This document shows, piece after piece, positions 24,322 through 32,986 of a DNA stretch of 64,000 bases (position 1 is the stretch's first letter; each line of letters starts with the position of its first letter). Made by a program: the position numbers and the translations under genes. Under the pieces are notes generated by a model that saw only the letters and a program-made list of their open reading frames with translations, was not told the DNA's origin and did not search any database. Origin of the DNA: JBBQXK01 sp038209775 (GTDB lineage Bacteria > Pseudomonadota > Alphaproteobacteria > Rhodobacterales > Rhodobacteraceae); contig JBBQXK010000015.1 in the NCBI GenBank assembly GCA_038209775.1, positions 10,318-74,317 on the forward strand, in the 5' to 3' direction.

Positions 24322-25221
24322 ATGGTGTCGAAGGCGCTGGCGGGGCGGGTGGCGATTGTGACCGGCGCAGGGCGGGGCCTTGGGCGCGCGCATGCGCTGG
24401 CGCTGGCGGCCGAGGGGGCTGCGGTGGTGGTCAACGATCTGGGCGGCGACCTGCACGGTCACGGTGCAGACGCGACGCCGGCGCAGGCGGTGGTGGCCGA
24501 GATCATCGCGGCGGGCGGTCAGGCGGTGGTCAGCGGGCATGACGTGGCCGACTGGGCGCAGGCGGGGGCGCTGGTGGCGCAGGCGCTGGCGGCGTTCGGC
24601 AGGCTGGATGTGCTGGTGAACAACGCGGGCATCCTGCGCGACCGGCTGTTTGCCAACATGTCCGAGGGCGACTGGGATGCGGTGATCCGGGTGCATCTGA
24701 AGGGGCACGCGGCCCCGTCACATCACGCGATGGTGCATTGGCGGCAGGCGGCGAAGGCGGGGCATCTGGTGCAGGCGTCGGTCATCCATACCACCAGCGT
24801 GGCGGGGTTCATCGGCAGTTTCGGGCAGGCGAATTATTCGGCGGCCAAGATGGGGATCGTGGGCTTTGCGCTGACGCTGGCGAATGAGGGGGCGAAGTAT
24901 GGCGTGCGGTCGAACGCGGTGTCGCCCTCGGCCCGGACGCGGATCGAGGAGTCGCTGAAACCGCCACCAGCGGGCGTGTTCGACGTGTTCGACCCGGCCA
25001 ATGTGTCGCCGCTGGTGTGCTGGCTGGCGCGGGCAGAGTGTCCGGCGACGGGGCAGGTGTTCCACACCTATGGCGACCGGATCGAGGTGCTGTCCCCAGG
25101 CACCATCGTGGCCGACCTGCACAACGGCGGTCAGTGGACGCCCGACCATATCGGGCAGGCTCTGGCCGGGCGGCTGCCCGCAATGCCCGGCCTTGTCGAT
25201 TTCGTACCGGAGGCGCGCTGA
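24322..25221 (+). CDS. SDR-family 3-hydroxyacyl-CoA dehydrogenase-like protein
   Basis: This short-chain dehydrogenase of 299 residues resembles the dehydrogenase domain of peroxisomal multifunctional enzyme 2. The NAD-binding TGAGRGLGRAHALALAAEG lies at about 12-30, with VVNDLGGD as the acidic dinucleotide selector, NNAGILRD, the catalytic Ser in TTSVAG and Tyr/Lys in YSAAK (about residue 172). The longer C-terminus fits this subgroup. It opens a four-gene plus-strand unit whose next start overlaps its stop (TGATG). A beta-oxidation-like oxidation of a 3-hydroxyacyl-CoA is likely, but the acyl chain is unknown. Confidence 0.9.
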   Translation: MVSKALAGRVAIVTGAGRGLGRAHALALAAEGAAVVVNDLGGDLHGHGADATPAQAVVAEIIAAGGQAVVSGHDVADWAQAGALVAQALAAFGRLDVLVNNAGILRDRLFANMSEGDWDAVIRVHLKGHAAPSHHAMVHWRQAAKAGHLVQASVIHTTSVAGFIGSFGQANYSAAKMGIVGFALTLANEGAKYGVRSNAVSPSARTRIEESLKPPPAGVFDVFDPANVSPLVCWLARAECPATGQVFHTYGDRIEVLSPGTIVADLHNGGQWTPDHIGQALAGRLPAMPGLVDFVPEAR

Positions 25222-26051
25222 TGCCCGAACCGCTGAACAACATTGCCGCACGCGCGGTCGCTGCCATCGGAACCGAGATCCATTCGGAAGAGTTCCGCAC
25301 CAGCAGTCACCGTCTGGCGCAGTTCGCCGCGGCCATCGGGGATGCTCCGGGTCGGGTCGCGCCGCCGACCTTTGCGCATATCCCGGTGATGCAGTCGATG
25401 GTCGAGGTCATCGGGCGGGTGACCGACGCCTTTGCGCTGCACGGCGAGCATGACTATGTCTTTCATGCCCCCATCGAGCCTGGGCAACGGTTGTTTTCGC
25501 GGTCACGGCTGACCGGCGTCAGGACGAACCGGGCGGGGCTGACGCTGTTGATCACCTCGGACACCGAGACCCATCTGGGGCAGGCGATCTGCACGCAGGT
25601 GTCAACGGTTCTGGTGACGGGGCGGGCCGATCCGGTGATGGCGGGCGGGGGGCCACCGCCCCGGCCAGACGCCGGACCCGGCACGGTGCAGCGGGCGGAG
25701 ATGCCGATCTCGCCCGCCCGCACCCTGGCCTATGCCGAGGCGGCGCGGGACTATTCCAGCTATTGCCTGAATGACGCGGATGCGGCGGCGCTGGGGTTCC
25801 CGTCGCCCATCGTGCACGGAATGCTGACGCTGTCGCTGGCCACGACCGCGCTGGTGGCGGTGCATGCGGGGGGCGACAGCACCCGGTTGCGCCGTCTTGG
25901 GTGCCGGTTCTCTTATCCCCTGTTCAGCCGGGAGGGTGAGCGGCTGGACCTGTCGCACCATGCCGATGGCATGGGGCTGGTGGCGTTTGCCGCCGCCGAC
26001 AGTACCGGCAGGCCGGTGTTGACGCGCGGCTATGCGGAGGTATCGGCATGA
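25221..26051 (+). CDS. Double hot-dog MaoC-like protein with altered active site
   Basis: This 276-residue protein has an N-terminal FAS1-like hot-dog half and a C-terminal MaoC-like half, the layout of (R)-specific enoyl-CoA hydratases. The hydratase motif (normally GD-x-NP-x-H) reads RDYSSYCL here: the Asp remains but Asn is Ser and the catalytic His position is Cys. The enzyme may therefore be inactive as a hydratase, be a thioesterase or binding subunit, or act with the second MaoC encoded at 32983. Start and stop both overlap neighbours, so it is tightly coupled to the SDR and ligase genes. Confidence 0.83.
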   Translation: MPEPLNNIAARAVAAIGTEIHSEEFRTSSHRLAQFAAAIGDAPGRVAPPTFAHIPVMQSMVEVIGRVTDAFALHGEHDYVFHAPIEPGQRLFSRSRLTGVRTNRAGLTLLITSDTETHLGQAICTQVSTVLVTGRADPVMAGGGPPPRPDAGPGTVQRAEMPISPARTLAYAEAARDYSSYCLNDADAAALGFPSPIVHGMLTLSLATTALVAVHAGGDSTRLRRLGCRFSYPLFSREGERLDLSHHADGMGLVAFAAADSTGRPVLTRGYAEVSA

Positions 26052-27676
26052 AATCCCCATCGCGTACCGTCACCGACCCGCGCCCTGCCGGTTGGGTCAC
26101 GCATGGCGAGGTGGCCCCCGAATGGTCGGCGGTACCCGAAACCTCGATCATCCAGTTGTTGGCCAGGGGCTGCCATGAGGACCCCGAGCGTCCGCTGATC
26201 CTGATCGAGGACGGGTTGCGCATGACGCGCCGCGATTTTCTGGCGCGGTGTGAACGGTTTGCGGGGCATCTGCGAGGTATCGTCAAGCCCGGCGACAACG
26301 TGGCGGTGATGCTGGACAACCGGCTGGAGTTCATGGTGGCGTTTTTTGCCATCGTTGCCTGCCGGGGCACGCTGGTGTCGGTGGCGCCCACGGCGAAAAG
26401 CCATGATGCGGGGCATATCCTGAACGATTCCAACCCTGTGGCGATCATCCACGGGCCGGATCAGACGCCAGTGGTCGAGGCGATCACCCCTGGGCGGGGC
26501 ATGACCGTCATTGCTCTGGGGGCGGCAGAGCCGGATGGGCTGGCGCATCTGGACGGGCCGCGCTTTGATTTTCGGACTGCGGCGTGTCAGGGCGGGGATT
26601 GCGTTTCGGTTTACTATACCTCGGGCACCACCGGGGCACCCAAGGGTTGCATGCTGCATCATGGCTGGTGGCTGCGGGTGATCGACATCGACCTGCGACT
26701 GTTCCGGCGCGGCTCGCAGGACCGGCAGTTGTGCGTGCTGCCGTTCTATTATGCTGACCCCACGCTGCAACTGCTGACCTCGCTGGCATCGAGCGGGACA
26801 ATGATCGTGATGCGGCGGTTCTCGGTCACGCGGTTCTGGGATGTGGTGACAAAGCTGGATGCGACCGAGTTGTTGTCCATCGCGTCGATCCCCGCGCTGT
26901 TGATGACCGGCGCACCCGGGCCGTCCGACCGTGACCACCGGATGCGGCTGGCGATCCATGCGGGGTTGCCGAAGGACATCCACCGCACGCTGATCGACCG
27001 GTACGGGTTTCACTGGCACAACCAGTATGGCAGCACCGAAGGCGGCATCATGAGCCGGGTGCCGCATGCGCTGGCGGACGAATTGGTGGGCACGGGCACG
27101 ATGGGGGTGGAACCGCCGGGTGTGACGGTGCGTGTGGCCGATGATGACGGCAACGAGGTGCCGGTGGGCGAGGTAGGCGAGGCGCTGATTGCCGGGGCGG
27201 ACCTGTACATGGGATATCTCAACCGCCCCGAGGTGACCGCCGAGGCGAACCGGGGCGGGTGGTACCATTCGGGCGATCTGGTGCGGCGGGACGAACGGGG
27301 GCTGCTGTATTTCGTGGGGCGGCGGAAAGAGATCATCCGGCGGTCTGGGGAAAATATCTCTGCGTCCGAGGTTGAGGCGGTGCTGGGCGCGCATCCGATG
27401 ATTACCGAGGCGGCGGTGGTGCCGGTGCCCGATGCGATGCGGGGCGAGGAGGTGAAGGCGTATCTGTTGGTCGCGGCGGGGGTGACGATGGACAGCCTGC
27501 CCCCGGCGGATGTGCTGGCGCATTGCGCCGAGCGTTTGGCGGGGTTCAAGGTGCCCCGGTATCTGGAGTACCGGACCGAGGATTTCCCGCGTCTGGCCTC
27601 GATGAAGGTGGACAAGCAGACATTGAAATCGCTGACGCCTGACCTGACGGTCGGGGCATGGGACCGCGAGGCATGA
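26048..27676 (+). CDS. AMP-forming acyl-CoA ligase
   Basis: This 542-residue ANL-superfamily adenylating enzyme would activate a carboxylate to its CoA thioester. The AMP-binding motif YYTSGTTGAPKG is at about 189-200, the NQYGSTEGG motif at about 326-334, the hinge GDLVRRDERGLLYFVGRRKE at about 420-440, and the C-terminal catalytic Lys is in SMKVDKQTLK. All core motifs are intact. It is closest in look to long-chain or crotonobetaine/carnitine-type ligases, but specificity cannot be assigned. ATGA overlaps bind it to the MaoC gene before it and the amidohydrolase after it. Confidence 0.92.
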   Translation: MKSPSRTVTDPRPAGWVTHGEVAPEWSAVPETSIIQLLARGCHEDPERPLILIEDGLRMTRRDFLARCERFAGHLRGIVKPGDNVAVMLDNRLEFMVAFFAIVACRGTLVSVAPTAKSHDAGHILNDSNPVAIIHGPDQTPVVEAITPGRGMTVIALGAAEPDGLAHLDGPRFDFRTAACQGGDCVSVYYTSGTTGAPKGCMLHHGWWLRVIDIDLRLFRRGSQDRQLCVLPFYYADPTLQLLTSLASSGTMIVMRRFSVTRFWDVVTKLDATELLSIASIPALLMTGAPGPSDRDHRMRLAIHAGLPKDIHRTLIDRYGFHWHNQYGSTEGGIMSRVPHALADELVGTGTMGVEPPGVTVRVADDDGNEVPVGEVGEALIAGADLYMGYLNRPEVTAEANRGGWYHSGDLVRRDERGLLYFVGRRKEIIRRSGENISASEVEAVLGAHPMITEAAVVPVPDAMRGEEVKAYLLVAAGVTMDSLPPADVLAHCAERLAGFKVPRYLEYRTEDFPRLASMKVDKQTLKSLTPDLTVGAWDREA

Positions 27677-29070
27677 GTGCGCCTTGCGATATCCTGATCG
27701 AGAACGGGTTGATCCTGACCGTGGATGCCAACCGTCGGGTCTGGTCGGACGGGGCTATTGCGGTGAAGGACGGGGTGATTGCGGCCATTGGGCCGATGGC
27801 CGAGGTGGCCCCGCACTGGACGCCTGCACGACGGATCGACACGCGGGGCGGCGTGGTGCATCCGGGGTTCATCGACGGGCACTATCATGCGGGGCTGCAT
27901 CTTATCCGGGGGGCTTTGCCCGATGATCCCCGTGCGCCGTCCGCCAGCCTGCCCGGCAAGCCCGGCCCCTTTGCCCGCTGGCTGAACGCCCTGACCGAAG
28001 ATGATGAGCGGGCCGCGACGCGGCTGATGGCCTGCGAGTTGGCAATGAACGGGTTCACCGGCTTTGTCGAGGCGGCGACGGCGTTCTTTCCCGATGTGGT
28101 GGCGGATGCGGCAACCGAGGTGGGCATCCGGTCATCTGTCACCGACTGCATGCTGTGGGATCAGCCGGGGGGTGAGCCGATGGCCCTGCAGGTGCCCCGA
28201 GCGCCCTGTGATGCAGGGCGCGCGATGGCCGGACTTGGCGGGCAGTTATGGCGGAATGAACGTGGCGGGCTGTCGCGGGGGCATGTGGCGCTTTATGGCA
28301 TGGGGTCTGCGTCGGATGCGCTGATGGCCGAGGCCAAGCGCGTGGCCGATGCGGCGGGGACGGTGGTGCATCAGCATCAGAACTTCATGGCCGAGGATGC
28401 GGATGCCGATGCGGCGCGGTTCGGCAAGCCTGCCCTTGTGCACTTTGCCGAACAGGGCCTGATCGGGCCGTCGAGCGTTTTTACCCACATGAATGCACTG
28501 TCCGAGGTTGAGGCGGACGCGGTCGTGGCCAGCGGGATGGCGCTGGTCTGGCATCCGGGGAACACAGTCTACTACGGCATCGCCCCCCAGTCGCCCAACC
28601 GCTTTCCCGCCATGGCGCGGGCGGGCACAATGGTGTCCTTTGGCACTGATGTGGCGAAAGCCTGGAGTTTCGGCGATCTGGGGATCATCGGGTACCTTTT
28701 GGCGCGCGAGTGGGGCGACTATGTGCCGGCCGAGACGATCCTTGAGATGTTCACGCTGGGCGGCGCGCGGGCGATGGGGATGGGCGACCGGCTGGGGCAG
28801 TTGGCGGTGGGTCTGCCTGCCGACATCGTGATCCGCCGAGCGGACCTGCCCGAGGCGCAGCCGGGGTTCGATCCGGTGCGGCATCTGGTGCTGGTCGAGC
28901 GGACCAAGGGCGTCGATTGGGTGATCTGCGATGGGCGGGTGATCGTGGCGGGAGGGCGTCCCGTCGGTGTCGATCTGGATGAGGTGATGGCCGAGGCCCG
29001 CGCCTCGGCGCGGCGGGTGGCGGCAGTGGCCGACCTTGCCCCCGCCCCACGCTGGCAGGCCCGGGCATGA
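27673..29070 (+). CDS. Amidohydrolase of the TRZ/ATZ (SsnA/GuaD-like) type
   Basis: This 465-residue metal-dependent hydrolase has a complete subtype III ligand set: HYH in FIDGHYHAGLH (His70, His72), a third His in VVHQHQNF, a fourth in FTHMNAL and the Asp in SFGTDVAKAW. Enzymes of this type remove amino or halide groups from N-heterocycles or hydrolyse amide-like bonds. The ATG at 27673 overlaps the ligase stop (ATGA) and is preferred to 27658. An amidohydrolase ending a CoA-ligase/hydratase unit suggests a nitrogen-containing substrate. Confidence 0.9.
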   Translation: MSAPCDILIENGLILTVDANRRVWSDGAIAVKDGVIAAIGPMAEVAPHWTPARRIDTRGGVVHPGFIDGHYHAGLHLIRGALPDDPRAPSASLPGKPGPFARWLNALTEDDERAATRLMACELAMNGFTGFVEAATAFFPDVVADAATEVGIRSSVTDCMLWDQPGGEPMALQVPRAPCDAGRAMAGLGGQLWRNERGGLSRGHVALYGMGSASDALMAEAKRVADAAGTVVHQHQNFMAEDADADAARFGKPALVHFAEQGLIGPSSVFTHMNALSEVEADAVVASGMALVWHPGNTVYYGIAPQSPNRFPAMARAGTMVSFGTDVAKAWSFGDLGIIGYLLAREWGDYVPAETILEMFTLGGARAMGMGDRLGQLAVGLPADIVIRRADLPEAQPGFDPVRHLVLVERTKGVDWVICDGRVIVAGGRPVGVDLDEVMAEARASARRVAAVADLAPAPRWQARA

Positions 29071-29090
29071 CCGGGATGGGCCAAGGCCGG

Positions 29091-29132
29091 TTGACAGGCC
29101 GGGGTGCGCCGGCGCATTTTTGGTATATCAGT
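29091..29132 (+). promoter_or_regulatory. Promoter and predicted GntR operator of the ABC transporter unit
   Basis: A TTGACA hexamer (29091-29096) is followed after 24 bases by TGGTATATCA (29121-29130), a ten-base near-palindrome. The 15 bases TTTTGGTATATCAGT (29118-29132) recur exactly at 38624-38638 next to the GntR gene, again after a TTGACA. This placement suggests one regulator controls both promoters, with the site at or just beyond the -10 region. The -10 itself is not clear. Confidence 0.6.
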
Positions 29133-29161
29133 ATTCCTGCAGATAGGGCGATCAGCACCGG

Positions 29162-30274
29162 ATGACCGAGGTACGCTTTACCAAAGTGACCAAGGCTTAC
29201 GGCCCGCAGCGGGCCATCGACGATGTGTCGATGGTGATGCCTGCGGGGCAGTTCACCACCGTGCTGGGGCCGTCGGGGTCGGGCAAGACGACGATGTTGT
29301 CGCTGATTGCGGGGATCACGTCGGTCACTTCGGGGCGGATCGAGATCGGCGCGCGCGACATCACGCATGAGCCGTCATCGGCGCGGAATACCGGGCTGGT
29401 GTTCCAGTCCTATGCGCTGTTCCCGCACATGACGATCTTTGACAACATCGCCTTTCCCCTGCGCCTACGAAAGGTTGCAGGGGCCGATGTGACGCGCCGC
29501 GTGGACGAGGCGCTGCGGATGGTGCGGCTGGAGGGGTATGGGGGCCGCAAGCCCGACCAGTTGTCGGGCGGCCAGCAACAGCGCGTGGCGCTGGCGCGGG
29601 CCATCGTGTTCAAGCCCGACATCCTGTTGCTGGACGAACCCCTTGCCGCGCTGGACCGCAACCTGCGGCAGGAAGTGCGGATGGAAATCCGGGCGCTGCA
29701 GCGCGAACTGGGCATCACGACGGTGATGGTCACGCACGATCAGGAAGAGGCGATGTCGCTGTCGGACCGGGTGATCCTGCTGTCAAAGGGCCGCGTCGAA
29801 CAGGTGGGCCCGCCGGACGAGATGTACCACCGCCCCGCGACGCGGTTTGCGGCGGGGTTTCTGGGGACGGCGAATTTTCTGGATGGTCAATGGCAGGGCG
29901 GTGCGATCCGCACCGCAACCGGCGAGAGTTACCCCGCGCAAGGAATGGGCTTGGCCGAGGGGTCAGAAGTTACCGGCGTCCTGCGCCCCGACGAGGTGCG
30001 CTTTGTGGCCTCGGGCGGGATGGCGCATGGCCGGGTGATCGACGTCGATTTCCTGGGCGAAGTCGTGCGCTATGGCGTCCGCACGCCCGGCGGTCAGGTG
30101 CTGCGCGCGCATGTCACCGGGCTGCACGACCGTCACGGTGATGGCGACATTGTTCATTTGGCCTGGGACCCCGCTCGCGTCTGGCTGTTGCCCGATGCGT
30201 CCCGCCCCCCACAAGACCCCGAGGCAGATCGGGACACGACAAAACAACATCTGCCACTCCAACAGAAAGGATGA
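29162..30274 (+). CDS. ABC transporter ATP-binding protein (PotA-like)
   Basis: This 370-residue ATPase couples ATP hydrolysis to import by the two permeases downstream. Walker A is GPSGSGKTT (about 39-47), the Q-loop is LVFQSYALFPHM, the signature is LSGGQQQR (about 138-145), Walker B is ILLLDEP followed by LAALD, and the H-loop is VMVTHDQ. The C-terminal TOBE-like regulatory domain (about 240-350) is typical of PotA/FbpC types. It leads a unit of six genes, with a 91-base promoter region upstream that holds the predicted operator. Confidence 0.95.
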   Translation: MTEVRFTKVTKAYGPQRAIDDVSMVMPAGQFTTVLGPSGSGKTTMLSLIAGITSVTSGRIEIGARDITHEPSSARNTGLVFQSYALFPHMTIFDNIAFPLRLRKVAGADVTRRVDEALRMVRLEGYGGRKPDQLSGGQQQRVALARAIVFKPDILLLDEPLAALDRNLRQEVRMEIRALQRELGITTVMVTHDQEEAMSLSDRVILLSKGRVEQVGPPDEMYHRPATRFAAGFLGTANFLDGQWQGGAIRTATGESYPAQGMGLAEGSEVTGVLRPDEVRFVASGGMAHGRVIDVDFLGEVVRYGVRTPGGQVLRAHVTGLHDRHGDGDIVHLAWDPARVWLLPDASRPPQDPEADRDTTKQHLPLQQKG

Positions 30275-30278
30275 CGAC

Positions 30279-31301
30279 ATGACACTGCCGTTCAGACTGC
30301 ACCACCTCTGCACTGCTGCCGTCCTCGCCTTTGCCCTGCCGGGTATGGCGGCGGCGGAACAGGTTCTCAACATCATGAACGCCGGTGGTGAATATGGTGA
30401 TTCGGTCGAGGCCTGCGTGAACAAGCCGTTCTTCGACAAGACCGGGATCAAGGTGGTCACCGAAACCCCCGGCGGCTATGCCAAGATGCAGGCGCAGTCG
30501 AAGTCGGGCGTGATCACCAACACCACATCCGACGGATCGACCGGAGACATGCTGCGCATGGCGTCCGAGGGGCTGACCGAGAAAATCGACTGGGCCAAAC
30601 TGAACCCCGAACCGATGTTCGACGAGGCCAAGAACGACTGGGGGTTCGGCGCCAGCTATTACTCGACCATCATGGCGTACCGCAGCGATGCGCCCGCTGT
30701 GACGAACTGGGTCGAGTTTTTTGATACCACAAAGTTCCCGGGCAAGCGCGCGCTGCCGACCTATGCCGATTTCATCCTGCCCTTCGCCGCGATGGGTGGC
30801 GGGCAGAGCATGGAGGATGCGGCCAAGGGTGTTGACCTCGACCTCGCGTTCGCCACGCTGGAGAAGATCAAGGATGACATCATCTGGTGGGAATCCGGGG
30901 CGCAGCCGGCGCAGTTGTTGAAGGACAACGAGGCGCAGTATGCCATTGCGTGGTCGGGCCGCGTGTTCGGGCAGGACGGTGTGACCGCCAGCTACAATCA
31001 GGGGATGCTGGATATCTCGTGGCAGGTGGTAGCCAAGGGCATCAGCGACGAACAGCGCGACATGCTGTATCAGTGGTTGGCGCTGCAGACCAATGCCGAG
31101 GTGCAGAAGTGTCTGGTGGGCTACCTGCCCTATCCGGGCCCGAGCCCTGAACTGGCGGCACTGGTCACGCCGGAACAGGCCGCCCTATTCCCGACGGCAG
31201 ATGCCAACAAGGCGGTGCAGTGGCTGGTGCCGGGGCAGTGGTGGTTCGAGAACGGTGCAGCGGTTGAAAAGCGCTGGACCGAATTCAAGCTGTTGCAGTG
31301 A
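30279..31301 (+). CDS. ABC transporter periplasmic substrate-binding protein (PotD/F-like)
   Basis: This is a 340-residue extracellular solute-binding protein of the polyamine/spermidine-type cluster. The signal peptide covers about residues 1-25 (ALPGMAAAEQ), followed by VLNIMNAGGEYGDSVEACVNKPF, typical of family 1/PotD-like binders. The middle carries TYADFILPFAAMGGG and later YAIAWSGRVF. AAAGG-type ribosome site lies upstream of the ATG at 30279. It sits between the ATPase and the permeases and is separated from the latter by a stem-loop, an arrangement that usually gives surplus binding protein. The ligand is unknown; amines are likely from the family. Confidence 0.93.
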   Translation: MTLPFRLHHLCTAAVLAFALPGMAAAEQVLNIMNAGGEYGDSVEACVNKPFFDKTGIKVVTETPGGYAKMQAQSKSGVITNTTSDGSTGDMLRMASEGLTEKIDWAKLNPEPMFDEAKNDWGFGASYYSTIMAYRSDAPAVTNWVEFFDTTKFPGKRALPTYADFILPFAAMGGGQSMEDAAKGVDLDLAFATLEKIKDDIIWWESGAQPAQLLKDNEAQYAIAWSGRVFGQDGVTASYNQGMLDISWQVVAKGISDEQRDMLYQWLALQTNAEVQKCLVGYLPYPGPSPELAALVTPEQAALFPTADANKAVQWLVPGQWWFENGAAVEKRWTEFKLLQ

Positions 31302-31347
31302 GTTCGGGCGTCTAGGGGCATGGCCCTGACCTATCAAACCTAGGGGG

Positions 31348-31367
31348 CGGGGGCGTTTGCGCCCCCG
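31348..31367 (+). other. Stem-loop between binding-protein and permease genes
   Basis: CGGGGGCG pairs perfectly with CGCCCCCG around a TTTG loop, 46 bases after the binding-protein stop and 27 bases before the first permease start. No T-run follows, so it more likely stabilises or attenuates the upstream message than fully terminates it. Confidence 0.6.
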
Positions 31368-31394
31368 GCCCCGCGACGCGGGCAGGGATGGCAG

Positions 31395-32201
31395 ATGCTG
31401 TTCCTGCTGGCGCCTGTTATGGTGCTGATCCTGACCATCTTTGACTGGCCGCTGTTGCAGACGATGTACTGGAGCATTCTGGACGAGGACACCGGCCGCC
31501 TGACGCTGGCCCATTTCCGTGAATTCTGGGCGTCGCAGGCCTATTTCCGCATCATCTGGCGCACCCTGCGGATTGCGCTGACGGTGACGGCGGTGACGAT
31601 CCTTCTGGGCTATCCGCTGGCCTATTGGGCGACGCGGCTGTCCAATCGCGCGCGGCTGGTCGTGCTGGGGCTGGTGGTGATGACGTTCTGGGTGTCGATC
31701 TTGGTGCGTACTTATGCCTGGATCGTGGTCCTGGGCAGTGCGGGGCTGATCAACCGCAGCCTGATGGGCATGGGGCTGACGGATAAACCCGTGCAATTCC
31801 TGTACAACGAGGTGGGCATCATCATCGGCATGGTCAATGTGCTTCTGCCGTTTCTGGTGCTGCCCTTGTATGCCGCGATGGTGCGGGTCGATCCGCGCCT
31901 GATGCAGGTGGCCGAAACGATGGGGGCCAAGCCCGCACGGGTGTTCTGGCAGGTGTTCTTTCCGCTGACCATTGGGGCGCTGGTCACCTCGGCCATTCTG
32001 GTTTTCATTCTGGCGCTCGGGTTCTACATCACGCCCGCGATCCTGGGTGGCGGCAAGGTGCCGCTGGTGGCCAACATGATGGATTTGCTGATAAACCGGG
32101 TTGCCAACTGGAACATGGCGGCGGTGGTGTCGGTGGTGTTGCTGGCGATGACGCTGTCGCTTTACGCGCTGTACCAGCGGCTGCGGGATGGTCAGACATG
32201 A
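31395..32201 (+). CDS. ABC transporter permease 1 (PotB-like)
   Basis: This 268-residue inner-membrane permease has six helices and the conserved EAA loop AETMGAKPARVFWQVFFPLTIGAL at about 170-193, the contact with the ATPase. The N-terminus begins directly with a hydrophobic helix (LFLLAPVMVLILTI). An AGGGA box lies eight bases before the ATG, so the start is reasonable, although a short N-terminal extension from an upstream alternative start cannot be excluded. The stop overlaps the start of permease 2 (ATGA). Confidence 0.93.
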   Translation: MLFLLAPVMVLILTIFDWPLLQTMYWSILDEDTGRLTLAHFREFWASQAYFRIIWRTLRIALTVTAVTILLGYPLAYWATRLSNRARLVVLGLVVMTFWVSILVRTYAWIVVLGSAGLINRSLMGMGLTDKPVQFLYNEVGIIIGMVNVLLPFLVLPLYAAMVRVDPRLMQVAETMGAKPARVFWQVFFPLTIGALVTSAILVFILALGFYITPAILGGGKVPLVANMMDLLINRVANWNMAAVVSVVLLAMTLSLYALYQRLRDGQT

Positions 32202-32986
32202 CGCGCCTATGGCTGCCCGCCTATGGAATTCTGGTGCTGGTGTTTCTGTGCCTGCCGGTGCTGATCGTGGCACCGATGTCGTTTTCATCAGCGCAGTCGC
32301 TGGAGTTTCCGCCGCCCGGGTTTTCGCTGCGCTGGTATGCGGCACTGTTCAGCAATCCGGTCTGGATCGAGGCGGGGGTCAATTCGCTGGTGCTTGCGAG
32401 CGTTTCCAGTACCGTGGCGCTGATCTGCGGCACCACGGCCGCCTATGTTCTGGTGCGTGGCAACTTTACCGGGCGCAGTGCGATCGAGGCGAACATCATT
32501 GCGCCGATGATCGTGCCGTCGATCATCACGGCGGTGGCGCTGTATATCTTCTTTGCCCGGGCGGGGATCCTGGGCAGTTTCGGGGGCCTGATCCTGGGCC
32601 ATACGGTGCTGAGCGTGCCTTACGTCGTCCTGGTCATGCAGTCCGCCATCCGCAGTTTCGATCACCGGATCGAGCAGGTGGCGGCAACTTTGGGGGCCAG
32701 CCGGTGGCAGGTGCTGACGAAGATCACCCTGCCGAACATCCTGCCGTCGGCACTTGCCGCGTGGATATTCGCGTTCGTGCTGAGCTTTGACGAGGTGGTG
32801 ATCACGATCTTTGTGTCGGGTACGCATCTGACGATACCGAAACGGATGTTTGCGGAACTGGCGCTGCAGGTGAACCCCACGATAACCGCTGTCGCGACGC
32901 TGCTGGTGCTGTGCAACCTGATCGCGCTGGGGCTGTTGCTGTTTGTGTCGCGGCGGGGCGGCGTGGCGGGGCTGGTGCGGCCATGA
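32198..32986 (+). CDS. ABC transporter permease 2 (PotC-like)
   Basis: This second permease has 262 residues, six helices and an EAA loop AATLGASRWQVLTKITLPNILPSAL at about 167-191. The pairing of dissimilar permeases with one ATPase and one binding protein matches the polyamine/thiamine/iron type importer family. The reading frame is coupled by ATGA overlaps to the permease before it and to the MaoC gene after it. It is likely that imported substrate is handed directly to the cluster's enzymes. Confidence 0.93.
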   Translation: MTRLWLPAYGILVLVFLCLPVLIVAPMSFSSAQSLEFPPPGFSLRWYAALFSNPVWIEAGVNSLVLASVSSTVALICGTTAAYVLVRGNFTGRSAIEANIIAPMIVPSIITAVALYIFFARAGILGSFGGLILGHTVLSVPYVVLVMQSAIRSFDHRIEQVAATLGASRWQVLTKITLPNILPSALAAWIFAFVLSFDEVVITIFVSGTHLTIPKRMFAELALQVNPTITAVATLLVLCNLIALGLLLFVSRRGGVAGLVRP

